Shown here in pieces: positions 37,893 to 45,424 of a stretch of DNA of 64,000 nt. Source of the stretch: Rhodoplanes tepidamans (GTDB lineage Bacteria > Pseudomonadota > Alphaproteobacteria > Rhizobiales > Xanthobacteraceae). The translations under genes were made by a program, and so were the position numbers. The notes under the pieces are model-generated. The model worked only from the letters and a program-made list of their open reading frames with translations. It made no database searches and had not been told where the DNA came from. The DNA lies in contig NZ_JAUSUJ010000004.1 in assembly GCF_030813915.1 (NCBI RefSeq), forward strand, positions 186,001 through 250,000. The letters run 5' to 3'. Every line of letters starts with the position of its first letter. The first letter of the stretch is position 1.

Positions 37893-38983
37893 ACGGCGTG
37901 CTCGGCGCGCAGGCGCGCCGCCTGCTCGGGCGTGGTGCCGAGCAGCGAGAACATGCCGCGGTGCGTCGTGAGAAAGTCGAAGCGATCCGTGTTCGTTCGC
38001 CGGCGGAACGCCTCGGCGAGCGCCTCGCGGTGTCCGACCACGTAGCCGCGCATCGCCGCGAGCTCGGCCTTCCAGTCCGCCGTCAGGCTCGGATCCGCGA
38101 GAATGATCCGCACGATCGCGCCGCCGTGGTCGGGCGGCATCGAATAGGTGATGCGGGCGACGACGACCAGCTGGCTGTGGGCGACGGCGGCGCGCGCCGC
38201 ATCGGTCGCCAGCACGAAGGCGGCGCCGGTGCGCTCGCGATAGATGCCGAAGTTCTTCGAGCACGACACCGCGACCACCATCTCGGGCAGCCGGCGGGCG
38301 AACAGGCGCACCGCGTAGGCGTCCTCCTCGAGCCCGTCGCCGAAGCCCTGATAGGCGAGGTCGACGAAGGGGAACAGGTTCCGCGACGTGATCACGTCGC
38401 ACACCGCGTCCCAGTCGGCCGCGGTCAGCGACGCGCCGGTCGGGTTGTGGCAGCAGCCGTGCAGCAGCACGACGTCACCCGGCGCGGCGCCGCGCAGCGC
38501 GTCGAGCATGGCGTCGACCCGCACGCCGCCGGTCGCCGGATCGAAATAGGGATGCGGTCGCACCGGCAGGCCGGCATCGGCCAGGATCGAGATGTGGTTC
38601 ACCCAGGTCGGGTCGGGCACCCAGACGGTGACGCCCGGCCGGCTGCGGGCGATCAGCCCGGCCAGCACCCGCAGCGCGCCGGCGCCGCCCGGCGTCTGCA
38701 CGGCGCGCAGCCGGTCGCCCGGATGCGCCTCGCCGAACACCAGGCCGGCGACCGCGGCACAGAACGCCGGATCGCCGGCCGGCCCGACATAGGTCTTGGT
38801 CGTCTCGCTCTCGTAGAGGCGCCGCTCCGCCTCGCGCACCGTGCGCAGGATCGGGGTGTGGCCCGCGGCATCGCGATAGACGCCGATGCCGAGATCGATC
38901 TTGCCGGGCCGCGGGTCGTCGCGGAACAGGCCGATCAGCGACAGGATCGGGTCGGGCGGGGCCGCCGCCAGGGTCTCGAACAT
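37799..38983 (-). CDS. Aromatic/aspartate-type aminotransferase (class I)
   Basis: Protein of 394 residues of the TyrB/AspC group. It has TPGGAGALRVLAGLI, the CCHNPTGASLT motif, DLAYQGFGDGLEED for the PLP ring contact, and the Schiff-base lysine in SCSKNFGIYRERTGA. The length is standard. It interconverts an amino acid and a 2-keto acid with glutamate/2-oxoglutarate. Next to a FAD-linked hydroxyacid oxidase and a histidine-lyase-family enzyme, it may turn an imidazole-pyruvate-like keto acid into the amino acid used by the lyase. The gene lies 3' of the locus on the minus strand and overlaps the LysR gene end to end by 94 bases. Confidence 0.9.
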   Translation of the reverse strand: MFETLAAAPPDPILSLIGLFRDDPRPGKIDLGIGVYRDAAGHTPILRTVREAERRLYESETTKTYVGPAGDPAFCAAVAGLVFGEAHPGDRLRAVQTPGGAGALRVLAGLIARSRPGVTVWVPDPTWVNHISILADAGLPVRPHPYFDPATGGVRVDAMLDALRGAAPGDVVLLHGCCHNPTGASLTAADWDAVCDVITSRNLFPFVDLAYQGFGDGLEEDAYAVRLFARRLPEMVVAVSCSKNFGIYRERTGAAFVLATDAARAAVAHSQLVVVARITYSMPPDHGGAIVRIILADPSLTADWKAELAAMRGYVVGHREALAEAFRRRTNTDRFDFLTTHRGMFSLLGTTPEQAARLRAEHAVYIVADGRINLAGLRDDQIEPFVAAVAAVCG

Positions 38984-39045
38984 GGTGTGTCCTCGTTGCG
39001 CCGTGCGCGTGTCGTGCCAGCCCTCGCCGGCCTCGCCCCGGCTCC

Positions 39046-39137
39046 GTCATTGCCGGGCTCGACCCGGCAATCCATCACGCTACGGGAAACGCACGTCTTT
39101 GGAAGTGATGGATGCGTGGGTCGGACCCGCGCATGAC
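39046..39137. repeat. 92-bp intergenic palindromic repeat
   Basis: The element begins GTCAT and ends ATGAC. Inner inverted arms ATCCATCAC (39070-39078) and GTGATGGAT (39105-39113) flank a short loop. Each half also holds its own hairpin (TGCCGGG-CTCGA-CCCGGCA on the left; CGTGGGTCGGACCCGCG on the right). I recognise this as the dispersed palindrome found between genes in Bradyrhizobium-like genomes. It lies between the aminotransferase and the FAD-oxidase genes. Confidence 0.7.
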
Positions 39138-39162
39138 GCGTCGGAGAGTGTGGCGGTCGGTC

Positions 39163-40572
39163 TCACTCGAAGAGCTTGCCGGGATTGAACAGGCCGTCCG
39201 GGTCGAAGGCCGTCTTCACGGCCCGCATCAGATCGCGCTCGGGCACCGAGAGCATGCGCGCGAGCGCGGCGCGCTTGCCCTGGCCGATGCCGTGCTCGGC
39301 GCTCACCGTGCCGCCGAGGTCGAGCGCGATGTCTTCGATGCATCTGGCGATGTCGGGGGCCTTCTCCCGCAGGGCCGAGTCGCCCCCGCCCTCCGGCGGC
39401 AGCACGTTGACGTGGATGTTGCCGTCGCCGACATGGCCGAAGGCCATGGTCCGGCTGCCCGCCGGTGCGGCCGCGGCCATCGCCGCCTCGACGCGATCCA
39501 CGAAGTCCGGTACCCGGCCGATCGGCACCGCCGTGTCGGTCTTGACCATGTAGAACTTCGCCTCGCCCATGGCGACCGCGATCCCCTCGCGCACCGTCCA
39601 CAGGGCGCGGCGCTGCGCCTCGGAGGCGGCGACGACGCCGGTGACGGCGAGGCCGTCGCCGAGCGCCCGCTCCAGCACGGCCTCGAAGGCGTCGGAGAGC
39701 GCGAGATGGCGCGACGTCGCCTCGGTCTCGACCAGCACCAGCCACGGCGTCGGCGTGTCGAGCGGCTCGCGGCCCTGGCCCGCATGCGCCAGGTGGAACA
39801 GCAGCGACGGCCGCGAGATCAGCTCGAAGGCCGACACCGCCTCGCCGAGCTCGCGGCGCACCAGGCCGAGCAGCGCCAGCGCGTCGCGCGGCGTCGCGAC
39901 GCCGAGCATCGCGGTGGCGCGCGCCACCGGCGCCGGCCGCAGCGCCAGCGCCACCGCGGTGACGATGGCGAGCGTCCCCTCCGAGCCGACCAGCAGGTGG
40001 CGGAGGTCGTAGCCGGCGTTGCACTTGCGCAGCAGGCGGGGCGGCGCCAGCACGCGGCCGTCGGCCAGCACGGCCTCGACCCCGAGCACCTGGTCGCGCG
40101 CCATGCCGTAGCGCAGCACGTTGTTGCCGCCCGCATTGGTGGCGATGTTGCCGCCGATGGCGCTCGACCCGGCGCCGCCGTGATCGAGCCCGACGGTGCG
40201 GCCGACCGCGGCGGCGGCCGCCTGCACCTCGTGCAGGGTGACGCCCGCCTCAGCGACCAGCACGTCGCCGACCGGGTCGACCAGGCGGATGCGCCGCAGC
40301 CGCTCGGTCGACAGCACCACGACCGCCTGGCCCGGCACCGGCAGGGCGCCGCCGCCGAAGCCGGTGCCGCCGCCGCGCGGCACGATCGGCACGCCGGCCG
40401 CGCGGCAGGCCAGCACGACCGCGGCGACCTGCGCCGTGTCGGACGGCCGTACGACGCACAGGATGCCGTCCGGCGCGTGGTGCGTGCTGTCCGCCCGGTA
40501 GCCGGCGAGGTCGGACGGCGCGACCAGCACGCCGCCCGGACCGACGATGCTGCCGAGACGGTCGGCGATCAT
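39163..40572 (-). CDS. FAD-linked 2-hydroxyacid oxidase/dehydrogenase (GlcD/D-lactate dehydrogenase family)
   Basis: Protein of 469 residues. The N-terminal PCMH-type FAD domain contains PIVPRGGGTGFGGGALP (about residue 60) and GLDHGGAGSSAIGGNIATNAGGNNVLRYG. The FAD-oxidase C-terminal domain contains GHVGDGNIHVNV and AEHGIGQGKR. The family oxidises glycolate, D-lactate and longer 2-hydroxy acids to 2-keto acids, passing electrons to a quinone or cytochrome. Beside an aminotransferase and an ammonia-lyase, a 2-hydroxy-3-imidazolyl-propionate-type substrate (for example imidazole-lactate) is a reasonable guess. The start at 40572 is 20 bases after the lyase stop, so the two are probably cotranscribed. 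Confidence 0.92.
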   Translation of the reverse strand: MIADRLGSIVGPGGVLVAPSDLAGYRADSTHHAPDGILCVVRPSDTAQVAAVVLACRAAGVPIVPRGGGTGFGGGALPVPGQAVVVLSTERLRRIRLVDPVGDVLVAEAGVTLHEVQAAAAAVGRTVGLDHGGAGSSAIGGNIATNAGGNNVLRYGMARDQVLGVEAVLADGRVLAPPRLLRKCNAGYDLRHLLVGSEGTLAIVTAVALALRPAPVARATAMLGVATPRDALALLGLVRRELGEAVSAFELISRPSLLFHLAHAGQGREPLDTPTPWLVLVETEATSRHLALSDAFEAVLERALGDGLAVTGVVAASEAQRRALWTVREGIAVAMGEAKFYMVKTDTAVPIGRVPDFVDRVEAAMAAAAPAGSRTMAFGHVGDGNIHVNVLPPEGGGDSALREKAPDIARCIEDIALDLGGTVSAEHGIGQGKRAALARMLSVPERDLMRAVKTAFDPDGLFNPGKLFE

Positions 40573-40592
40573 GGGCCGCGCTCCGCCGTCCG

Positions 40593-42206
40593 TCAGTCCA
40601 GGGCGCCGATCGCCGCCTCGGCGGCGTCGAGCAGGGCCCCCTTGCGGGCGAGGTCGACGGCCGGCCCGCTCTGCAGCGGCATGTAGAGGTCGTCCATCTG
40701 GAACGGGATGGCGGCGCGCAGCGCCTTGTAGGCGGCCGTCGAGCCGGCGCCGAGCGCGTAGCCGCCGAGCTGCTCCTCGGTGACGAAGATGGCGCGCGCC
40801 GCGAGCAGCGCCTCGATGCCGACGATCTTGGGCAGGTTGTCGATGATCTGGCGCGCCTTGCGGCAGGCCCAGGCGGCCATGCTGACATGGTCCTCCTGGT
40901 TGCTCTTGGTCGGGATCGTGTCGACGCTCGCCGGGAAGCACAGCGTCTTGTTCTCCGAGGCGACCGAGGCGGCCGAGCACGAGATGATCGAGTAGCCCGA
41001 ATTGAGGCCGATCGGCTCGCCGGCGAGATTGGCCGGCAGGCCGTAGCTCAGCGTCGGGTCGCACAGCGCGAACAGCCGGCGCTCCGAGATGTTGCCGATC
41101 TCGGCGAGCGACATCGCCAGGATGTCCATGGCGAAGGCGATCGGCTCGCAGTGGAAGTTGCCGCCCGACAGGAACTCCAGCGCGCCGCGCTCGTCCCAGA
41201 ACACCAGCGGATTGTCGGTCGCGGCGTTGAGCTCGCGCTCGATCAGCGTCTTGGCGTAGGCGAGATTGTCGCGGCAGGCGCCGTGCACCTGCGGCAGGCA
41301 GCGGAACGAGTACTGGTCCTGGACGCGCGCCGTGTGGGTCGGGTGCAGCACGTCGTGCGGCAGCCGGACCGCGCGGGCGCCTTCGGTCGAGCGGCGGGTG
41401 CCGGCCATGATGCGCCGGACATTGCCGGCGACCGTGATCTGGCCGGGCTGGCGGCGCGCCGCGTGGATGCGCGCATCGAACGCCGCCTGCTCGCCGCGGA
41501 TCGCCTCGACCGACAGCGCGCCGGTGACGTCGGCCTGCTTCATCAGCCGCTCGCCGTCGTGCAGGTTGAGGGCCGCCATGGCGGCGCACAGGCTGTTGCC
41601 GTTGATCAGCGCCAGGCAGTCCTTGGCCTTGAGGTCGAACCTCACCGGCGCGATGCCGGCCTTCTCCAGCGCCGCCGGTGCCGGCATGCGGACGCCCTGG
41701 TAGAACGCCTCGGCCTTCTCGTAGCCGATCATCACCGAGACCATGTGGGCGAGCGGCGCGAGATCGCCGGAGGCGCCGACCGAGCCCTGCAGCGGCACCA
41801 CCGGGTGGACGCCGCGATTGAGCATCGTGATCAGCCGGCCGACCACCTCGATGCGCAGGCCCGAGACGCCGAGGCAGAAGGCGTTGATGCGGATCGCCAT
41901 CATGGCCCGCACCCAGTCCTCCGGCGCCGGATCGCCCATGCCGCCGCAATGCGACATGACGATCGAGAGCTGGAAGCGGTCGTTGTCGGCCTGCGAGATG
42001 ACGAAGTCCTTCAGCTTGCCGACGCCGGTGTTGAAGCCGTAGGTCGCGGGCGCGTTGTCGGTGAGCCAGTGGGTGTCGATGTAGTCCCGCACCTTGACGA
42101 TCTCGGCGCGTGCCGCGGCGCTGATCTCCACGCTCGCGCCCTCGCGGGCGATCCGCACCACGTCGGCGATCGACAGCGTCTCGCCGTCCAGGCAAACAGT
42201 CGTCAT
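40593..42206 (-). CDS. Histidine/aromatic amino acid ammonia-lyase family (HutH-like, possible ergothionase-type)
   Basis: Protein of 537 residues; canonical HutH is about 510. The MIO cofactor triad is A145-S146-G147 in GSVGASGDLAP. Residues matching Pseudomonas HutH are Y56 (Y53), S85-H86 (the selectivity pair next to H83), N202 (N195), Q296, Y299, R302 (Q277, Y280, R283) and E438 (E414). The position of HutH M382 is S406, and the loop before the glutamate reads TKSNQED. About 20 extra residues lie near 270-290. Elimination from an imidazole amino acid is therefore likely. Plain histidine is less certain, because the rest of the locus fits a modified histidine. It is followed by the FAD oxidase gene. 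Confidence 0.85.
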   Translation of the reverse strand: MTTVCLDGETLSIADVVRIAREGASVEISAAARAEIVKVRDYIDTHWLTDNAPATYGFNTGVGKLKDFVISQADNDRFQLSIVMSHCGGMGDPAPEDWVRAMMAIRINAFCLGVSGLRIEVVGRLITMLNRGVHPVVPLQGSVGASGDLAPLAHMVSVMIGYEKAEAFYQGVRMPAPAALEKAGIAPVRFDLKAKDCLALINGNSLCAAMAALNLHDGERLMKQADVTGALSVEAIRGEQAAFDARIHAARRQPGQITVAGNVRRIMAGTRRSTEGARAVRLPHDVLHPTHTARVQDQYSFRCLPQVHGACRDNLAYAKTLIERELNAATDNPLVFWDERGALEFLSGGNFHCEPIAFAMDILAMSLAEIGNISERRLFALCDPTLSYGLPANLAGEPIGLNSGYSIISCSAASVASENKTLCFPASVDTIPTKSNQEDHVSMAAWACRKARQIIDNLPKIVGIEALLAARAIFVTEEQLGGYALGAGSTAAYKALRAAIPFQMDDLYMPLQSGPAVDLARKGALLDAAEAAIGALD

Positions 42207-42227
42207 GTCTCTTACTCGTGTTGGGGG

Positions 42228-43544
42228 TCAGCGGAGGCCGGGCAGCCACAGGCAGACGATCGGGAACAGGATCAGCAGGGCGACCCGGATGAAGTCCATC
42301 AGGCAGAAGCCGAGGACGCCGATGTAGGTCTCCCTCATCGGAACGTCCTTGGCGAGCGAGTTGATCAGGAACAGGTTGAGCCCGAAGGGCGGCGACACCA
42401 TCCCGACCTCGACGCTCATCAGCACCAGGATGCCGAACCACACGAGCTTGGCGTCGTGCGACAGGCCGAAGTCGAGCGTGAGCAGCAGCGGGATGAACAC
42501 CGGCAGGGTCAGCAGCACCATGGAGAGCGACTCCATGAAGCAGCCGAGGATGAAGTAGACGACGACGATGAAGAACATCACGACGAGGGGATCGGCGTTC
42601 AGGGCGGCGACGTGGCCGGCGAGCTCGGCCGGCATCCGCGACGAGGCCAGCGCCGCCGAGAACAGCTCGGCCGCCAGCATGATCAGGAACATCATCGCGG
42701 TGGTCTGGCCGGCGGCGAGCAGGCACTCGACGAAGCCCTTGAAGCGCATGCCGCCCTGGACGATGGCGAACAGCATGGTGACGAAGGCGCCGACCGCGGC
42801 GCCTTCGGTCGGCGAGAACCAGCCGAGATAGATGCCCGCGACGATCAGCCCGAACACCGTGAGGATCGGCCACACCTCCTGGGTCGCGACGAGGCGCTCC
42901 CGCCACGAGGCGCGCGCGAGCGAGCCGGCCGAGCCCGGCACGAGCCGAGTGAACAGGTTGACGACGATCATGTACTGGACCACCGCGATCAGCCCGGGGA
43001 TCACGGCGGCGACGAACAGGGCGCCGACCGACTGCTCGGTGTAGACGGCGTAGACGACCAGGATGACCGAGGGAGGGATGAGGATGCCGAGCGTGCCGCC
43101 CGCGGCGAGCGTGCCGGTCGCCAGCGCCGGCGAGTAGCCGGACTTGCGCATCTCCGGCAACGCCACCTGCGACATGGTGGCGGCGGTGGCGAGCGAGGAG
43201 CCGCAGATCGCCCCGAAGGCGGCGCAGCCGCCGATGGTGGCGACCGCGAGCCCGCCGCGCCAGTGCCCGAGCCAGGCCCGCGCGGTGCGGAACAGCCGGG
43301 CGTTCATGCCGCCGCGGCTGGCGAACTCGCCCATCAGCAGGAACAGGGGCAACACCGACAGGCCGTTGTTGGCGAACTTGGAGTAGGTGATGGTCTTCAG
43401 CGTGCTCAGCAGCGGCAGCCAGCCGTTGATCGCCGCGTAGCCGAGACCGCCGACCAGCAGCATGGCTCCGGCGACCGTCATGCGCAGCGCGATCAGCGCC
43501 AGCGCGGCGACGAACATGAGGAGGCCGATGTCGAAACGGTCCAT
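42228..43544 (-). CDS. TRAP transporter large permease (DctM family)
   Basis: Protein of 438 residues with about twelve membrane segments and typical DctM stretches: GGMNARLFRTARAWLGHWRGGLAVATIGGCAAFGAICGSS near the N-terminal third, and LGILIPPSVILVVYAVYTEQSVGALFVAAVIPG. The C-terminal part includes SPPFGLNLF. TRAP carriers couple Na+ to uptake of carboxylates and zwitterions such as ectoine and amino acids. Together with the small permease and the binding protein upstream it forms a complete importer. Twenty-one bases separate it from the ammonia-lyase gene downstream, linking transport to the lyase substrate. Confidence 0.94.
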   Translation of the reverse strand: MDRFDIGLLMFVAALALIALRMTVAGAMLLVGGLGYAAINGWLPLLSTLKTITYSKFANNGLSVLPLFLLMGEFASRGGMNARLFRTARAWLGHWRGGLAVATIGGCAAFGAICGSSLATAATMSQVALPEMRKSGYSPALATGTLAAGGTLGILIPPSVILVVYAVYTEQSVGALFVAAVIPGLIAVVQYMIVVNLFTRLVPGSAGSLARASWRERLVATQEVWPILTVFGLIVAGIYLGWFSPTEGAAVGAFVTMLFAIVQGGMRFKGFVECLLAAGQTTAMMFLIMLAAELFSAALASSRMPAELAGHVAALNADPLVVMFFIVVVYFILGCFMESLSMVLLTLPVFIPLLLTLDFGLSHDAKLVWFGILVLMSVEVGMVSPPFGLNLFLINSLAKDVPMRETYIGVLGFCLMDFIRVALLILFPIVCLWLPGLR

Positions 43545-43569
43545 GGGTCTTGCTCTGCGGATGCGCCGG

Positions 43570-44106
43570 TCAGCCGAACTGCACTTCGTCGGCGGGGGCG
43601 GACAGGCGTCCGCGGGCCCGCAGGACGGACTCGTAGGCGACGTACAGGATCACGACGATCCACAGGACCGAGGTCAGGCTGCCGACCGCATAGACCCACC
43701 ATTCGGGGATCTCGAGGAACATGCTGGCCTGCTCGCGCGTGAAGGCCGAGAGGCCGCCGGCCATCAGGCGCCAGGCGATCACGCCGGCGACGACCGCGAA
43801 GGCGAGATTCATCACCACGTCGAGCCAGTCGCGCACCACCCGCGGCAGCGGCTTGGCGAAGAAGTCGACGATCACGTTGCCGCCGTGCAGGTGGCACCAC
43901 GGCAGGAAGCAGAACACGACGACGCCGGTGAGGCTGTCGACGATCTCGGTGTCGCCGAGGATCGGATGGCGGAACAGGTTCGAGCCGAGCACCGACGCCA
44001 CCACGACCAGCATCACGGCGACCAGCGCGACGCACCCGACCAGCGCGACGGCGCGGCACGCCGCCTCCATGGTGCGGCGGCCGGGCGGGATCGGGGATGA
44101 GCGCAT
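43570..44106 (-). CDS. TRAP transporter small permease (DctQ family)
   Basis: Protein of 178 residues with four membrane segments at about 18-40, 56-72, 95-115 and 138-160. The family motif is HLHGGNVIVDFF at about residues 72-83. An internal ATG (residue 13, MEAACRAV) is an alternative start. DctQ joins the large permease to make the membrane complex. The gene is 25 bases upstream of the large-permease gene and 69 bases downstream of the binding-protein gene, all on one strand. Confidence 0.92.
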   Translation of the reverse strand: MRSSPIPPGRRTMEAACRAVALVGCVALVAVMLVVVASVLGSNLFRHPILGDTEIVDSLTGVVVFCFLPWCHLHGGNVIVDFFAKPLPRVVRDWLDVVMNLAFAVVAGVIAWRLMAGGLSAFTREQASMFLEIPEWWVYAVGSLTSVLWIVVILYVAYESVLRARGRLSAPADEVQFG

Positions 44107-44175
44107 CGGCGTGTCCTCGTCGATCGTCGGGGGCGGCGCGTCGCGCGCCGCCCCCGCCTCGGTTGCGGTCGGGGT

Positions 44176-45207
44176 CTACTTGCGGCCGTACTTGGCCGTG
44201 GTGGCGAGGAGATCGTCGAACATGGCCTGGCCGGGCAGGCCCTTCTTGTCCATCTCGGCGATCCACAGCTTGTAGACCGGCGCCATGGCGGCGCGCCACT
44301 TGGCGAGCTCCTCGGGAGAGAGCGAGTACAGCGTGTTGCCGCTGTCGGCGATCGTCTTCTTGGCCGGGACCGTGAGCTCGTCGATCTTCTTGGCCACCTC
44401 GGTCGAGTAGGCGATGCCGATATTGTCGTCGATCACCTTCTTCAGGTCGGCCGGAAGCTTGTCGTAGGAGGCCTGGCTCATCAGCGACATGATGGCGTTC
44501 TGATAGAACGGCGTCTCCATGTTGAACTTGGTGACCTCCTGCAGCTTGTAGGGAGTCATGATCGCCCAGTTGATGGTCATGCCGTCGATCTGGCCGCGCT
44601 GCAGGCTCTCGTAGATGTCGCTGAGCGGCAGGCCGACCGGGGTCGCGCCCAGGCTCTTCATGGCCTCGCCGACGAACCGGCCCGGCACGCGGATCTTCAG
44701 GCCCTTCAGGTCGGCGGCGGTCTCGATCTTCTTGGTCCTCGTGTGCAGCACGGCCGCGTCGGTGGCGTGCATGTGGATGATCTTGATGCCCTTGAACTCG
44801 TTCTTCAGGAGCCACTTGTTCACCCACTCCAGCATCGCCGGGGTCTGGCCCGCCGAGGTGCCGACATTGGTGAAGGGCAGCTCGGTGCCCTGCAGCACCG
44901 GGAAGCGGTTCGGGGCGACGCCCGGGTTCATCATCACGATGTCGACGACGCCGTCCTCGAGCTGCTGGATCAGGTCGCTCGTCTTGCCGCCGAGCTGCAT
45001 GCTCGGATAGAATTCGACCTTGAGCCGGCCGTTCGACTCCTTGTTGACCTTCTCGATCCACGGCAGCATCTGATACACGGCCTCGGGCGCCTGCGGGCTC
45101 GAGAACGAGTGCACCTTGAGGATGATCGGCTGCTGCGCGGCGGCCGGGGCCGTGAACGTCAGCGCGGCGAGCGTCGCGGCGGTGGCGGCCAGCATCAGGG
45201 TCTTCAT
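44176..45207 (-). CDS. TRAP transporter substrate-binding protein (DctP family)
   Basis: Protein of 343 residues with a Sec signal (MKTLMLAATAATLAALTFTAPAA-like, cleavage near AAAQ-QP at residue 24). It is a DctP-type binding protein. Family landmarks are LKGLKIRVPGRFVGEAMKSLGATPVGLPLSDIYESLQRGQIDGMT, where the arginine of IRVPG normally clamps the ligand carboxylate, here at about residue 170. I start at the ATG at 45207; the open frame upstream lacks a signal and is arginine-rich. As first gene of the TRAP-lyase unit its upstream region holds the 12-mer at 45388-45399. The ligand probably carries a carboxylate, as a modified histidine would. Confidence 0.93.
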   Translation of the reverse strand: MKTLMLAATAATLAALTFTAPAAAQQPIILKVHSFSSPQAPEAVYQMLPWIEKVNKESNGRLKVEFYPSMQLGGKTSDLIQQLEDGVVDIVMMNPGVAPNRFPVLQGTELPFTNVGTSAGQTPAMLEWVNKWLLKNEFKGIKIIHMHATDAAVLHTRTKKIETAADLKGLKIRVPGRFVGEAMKSLGATPVGLPLSDIYESLQRGQIDGMTINWAIMTPYKLQEVTKFNMETPFYQNAIMSLMSQASYDKLPADLKKVIDDNIGIAYSTEVAKKIDELTVPAKKTIADSGNTLYSLSPEELAKWRAAMAPVYKLWIAEMDKKGLPGQAMFDDLLATTAKYGRK

Positions 45208-45387
45208 GCGGCGATCCTTGGGTTCGGCGTTGCGGTGAGGGACGGCCCGGCAGAGAACGGAAGAGAGAACGGGAGGAAGCGTAGCGCGAGGCGGGCGGGG
45301 CGCGGTAGCGCCGGGTGGCGCCGGGCGGCCGCCGCCGCGGTTTCGGGCGGTGCAGCCAAGTGCATGACGCGGCTGCGCAAAGCCGCC

Positions 45388-45399
45388 CACCCATAACCC
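45388..45399 (-). promoter_or_regulatory. Shared 12-mer upstream of TRAP-lyase unit, with adjacent hairpin
   Basis: GGGTTATGGGTG on the minus strand, identical to 52340-52351 upstream of the hydantoinase-first operon. Directly downstream, 45369-45386 is a 6-bp perfect stem (GCGGCT/AGCCGC) with a 6-base loop, without a T-tract. The site lies 181 bases before the binding-protein ATG. A regulator site for both units is the simplest reading. The hairpin could also be a weak terminator for the urocanase-like gene. Confidence 0.45.
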
Positions 45400-45424
45400 C
45401 CGGTCATGTGCTGGTCGGCAAATT

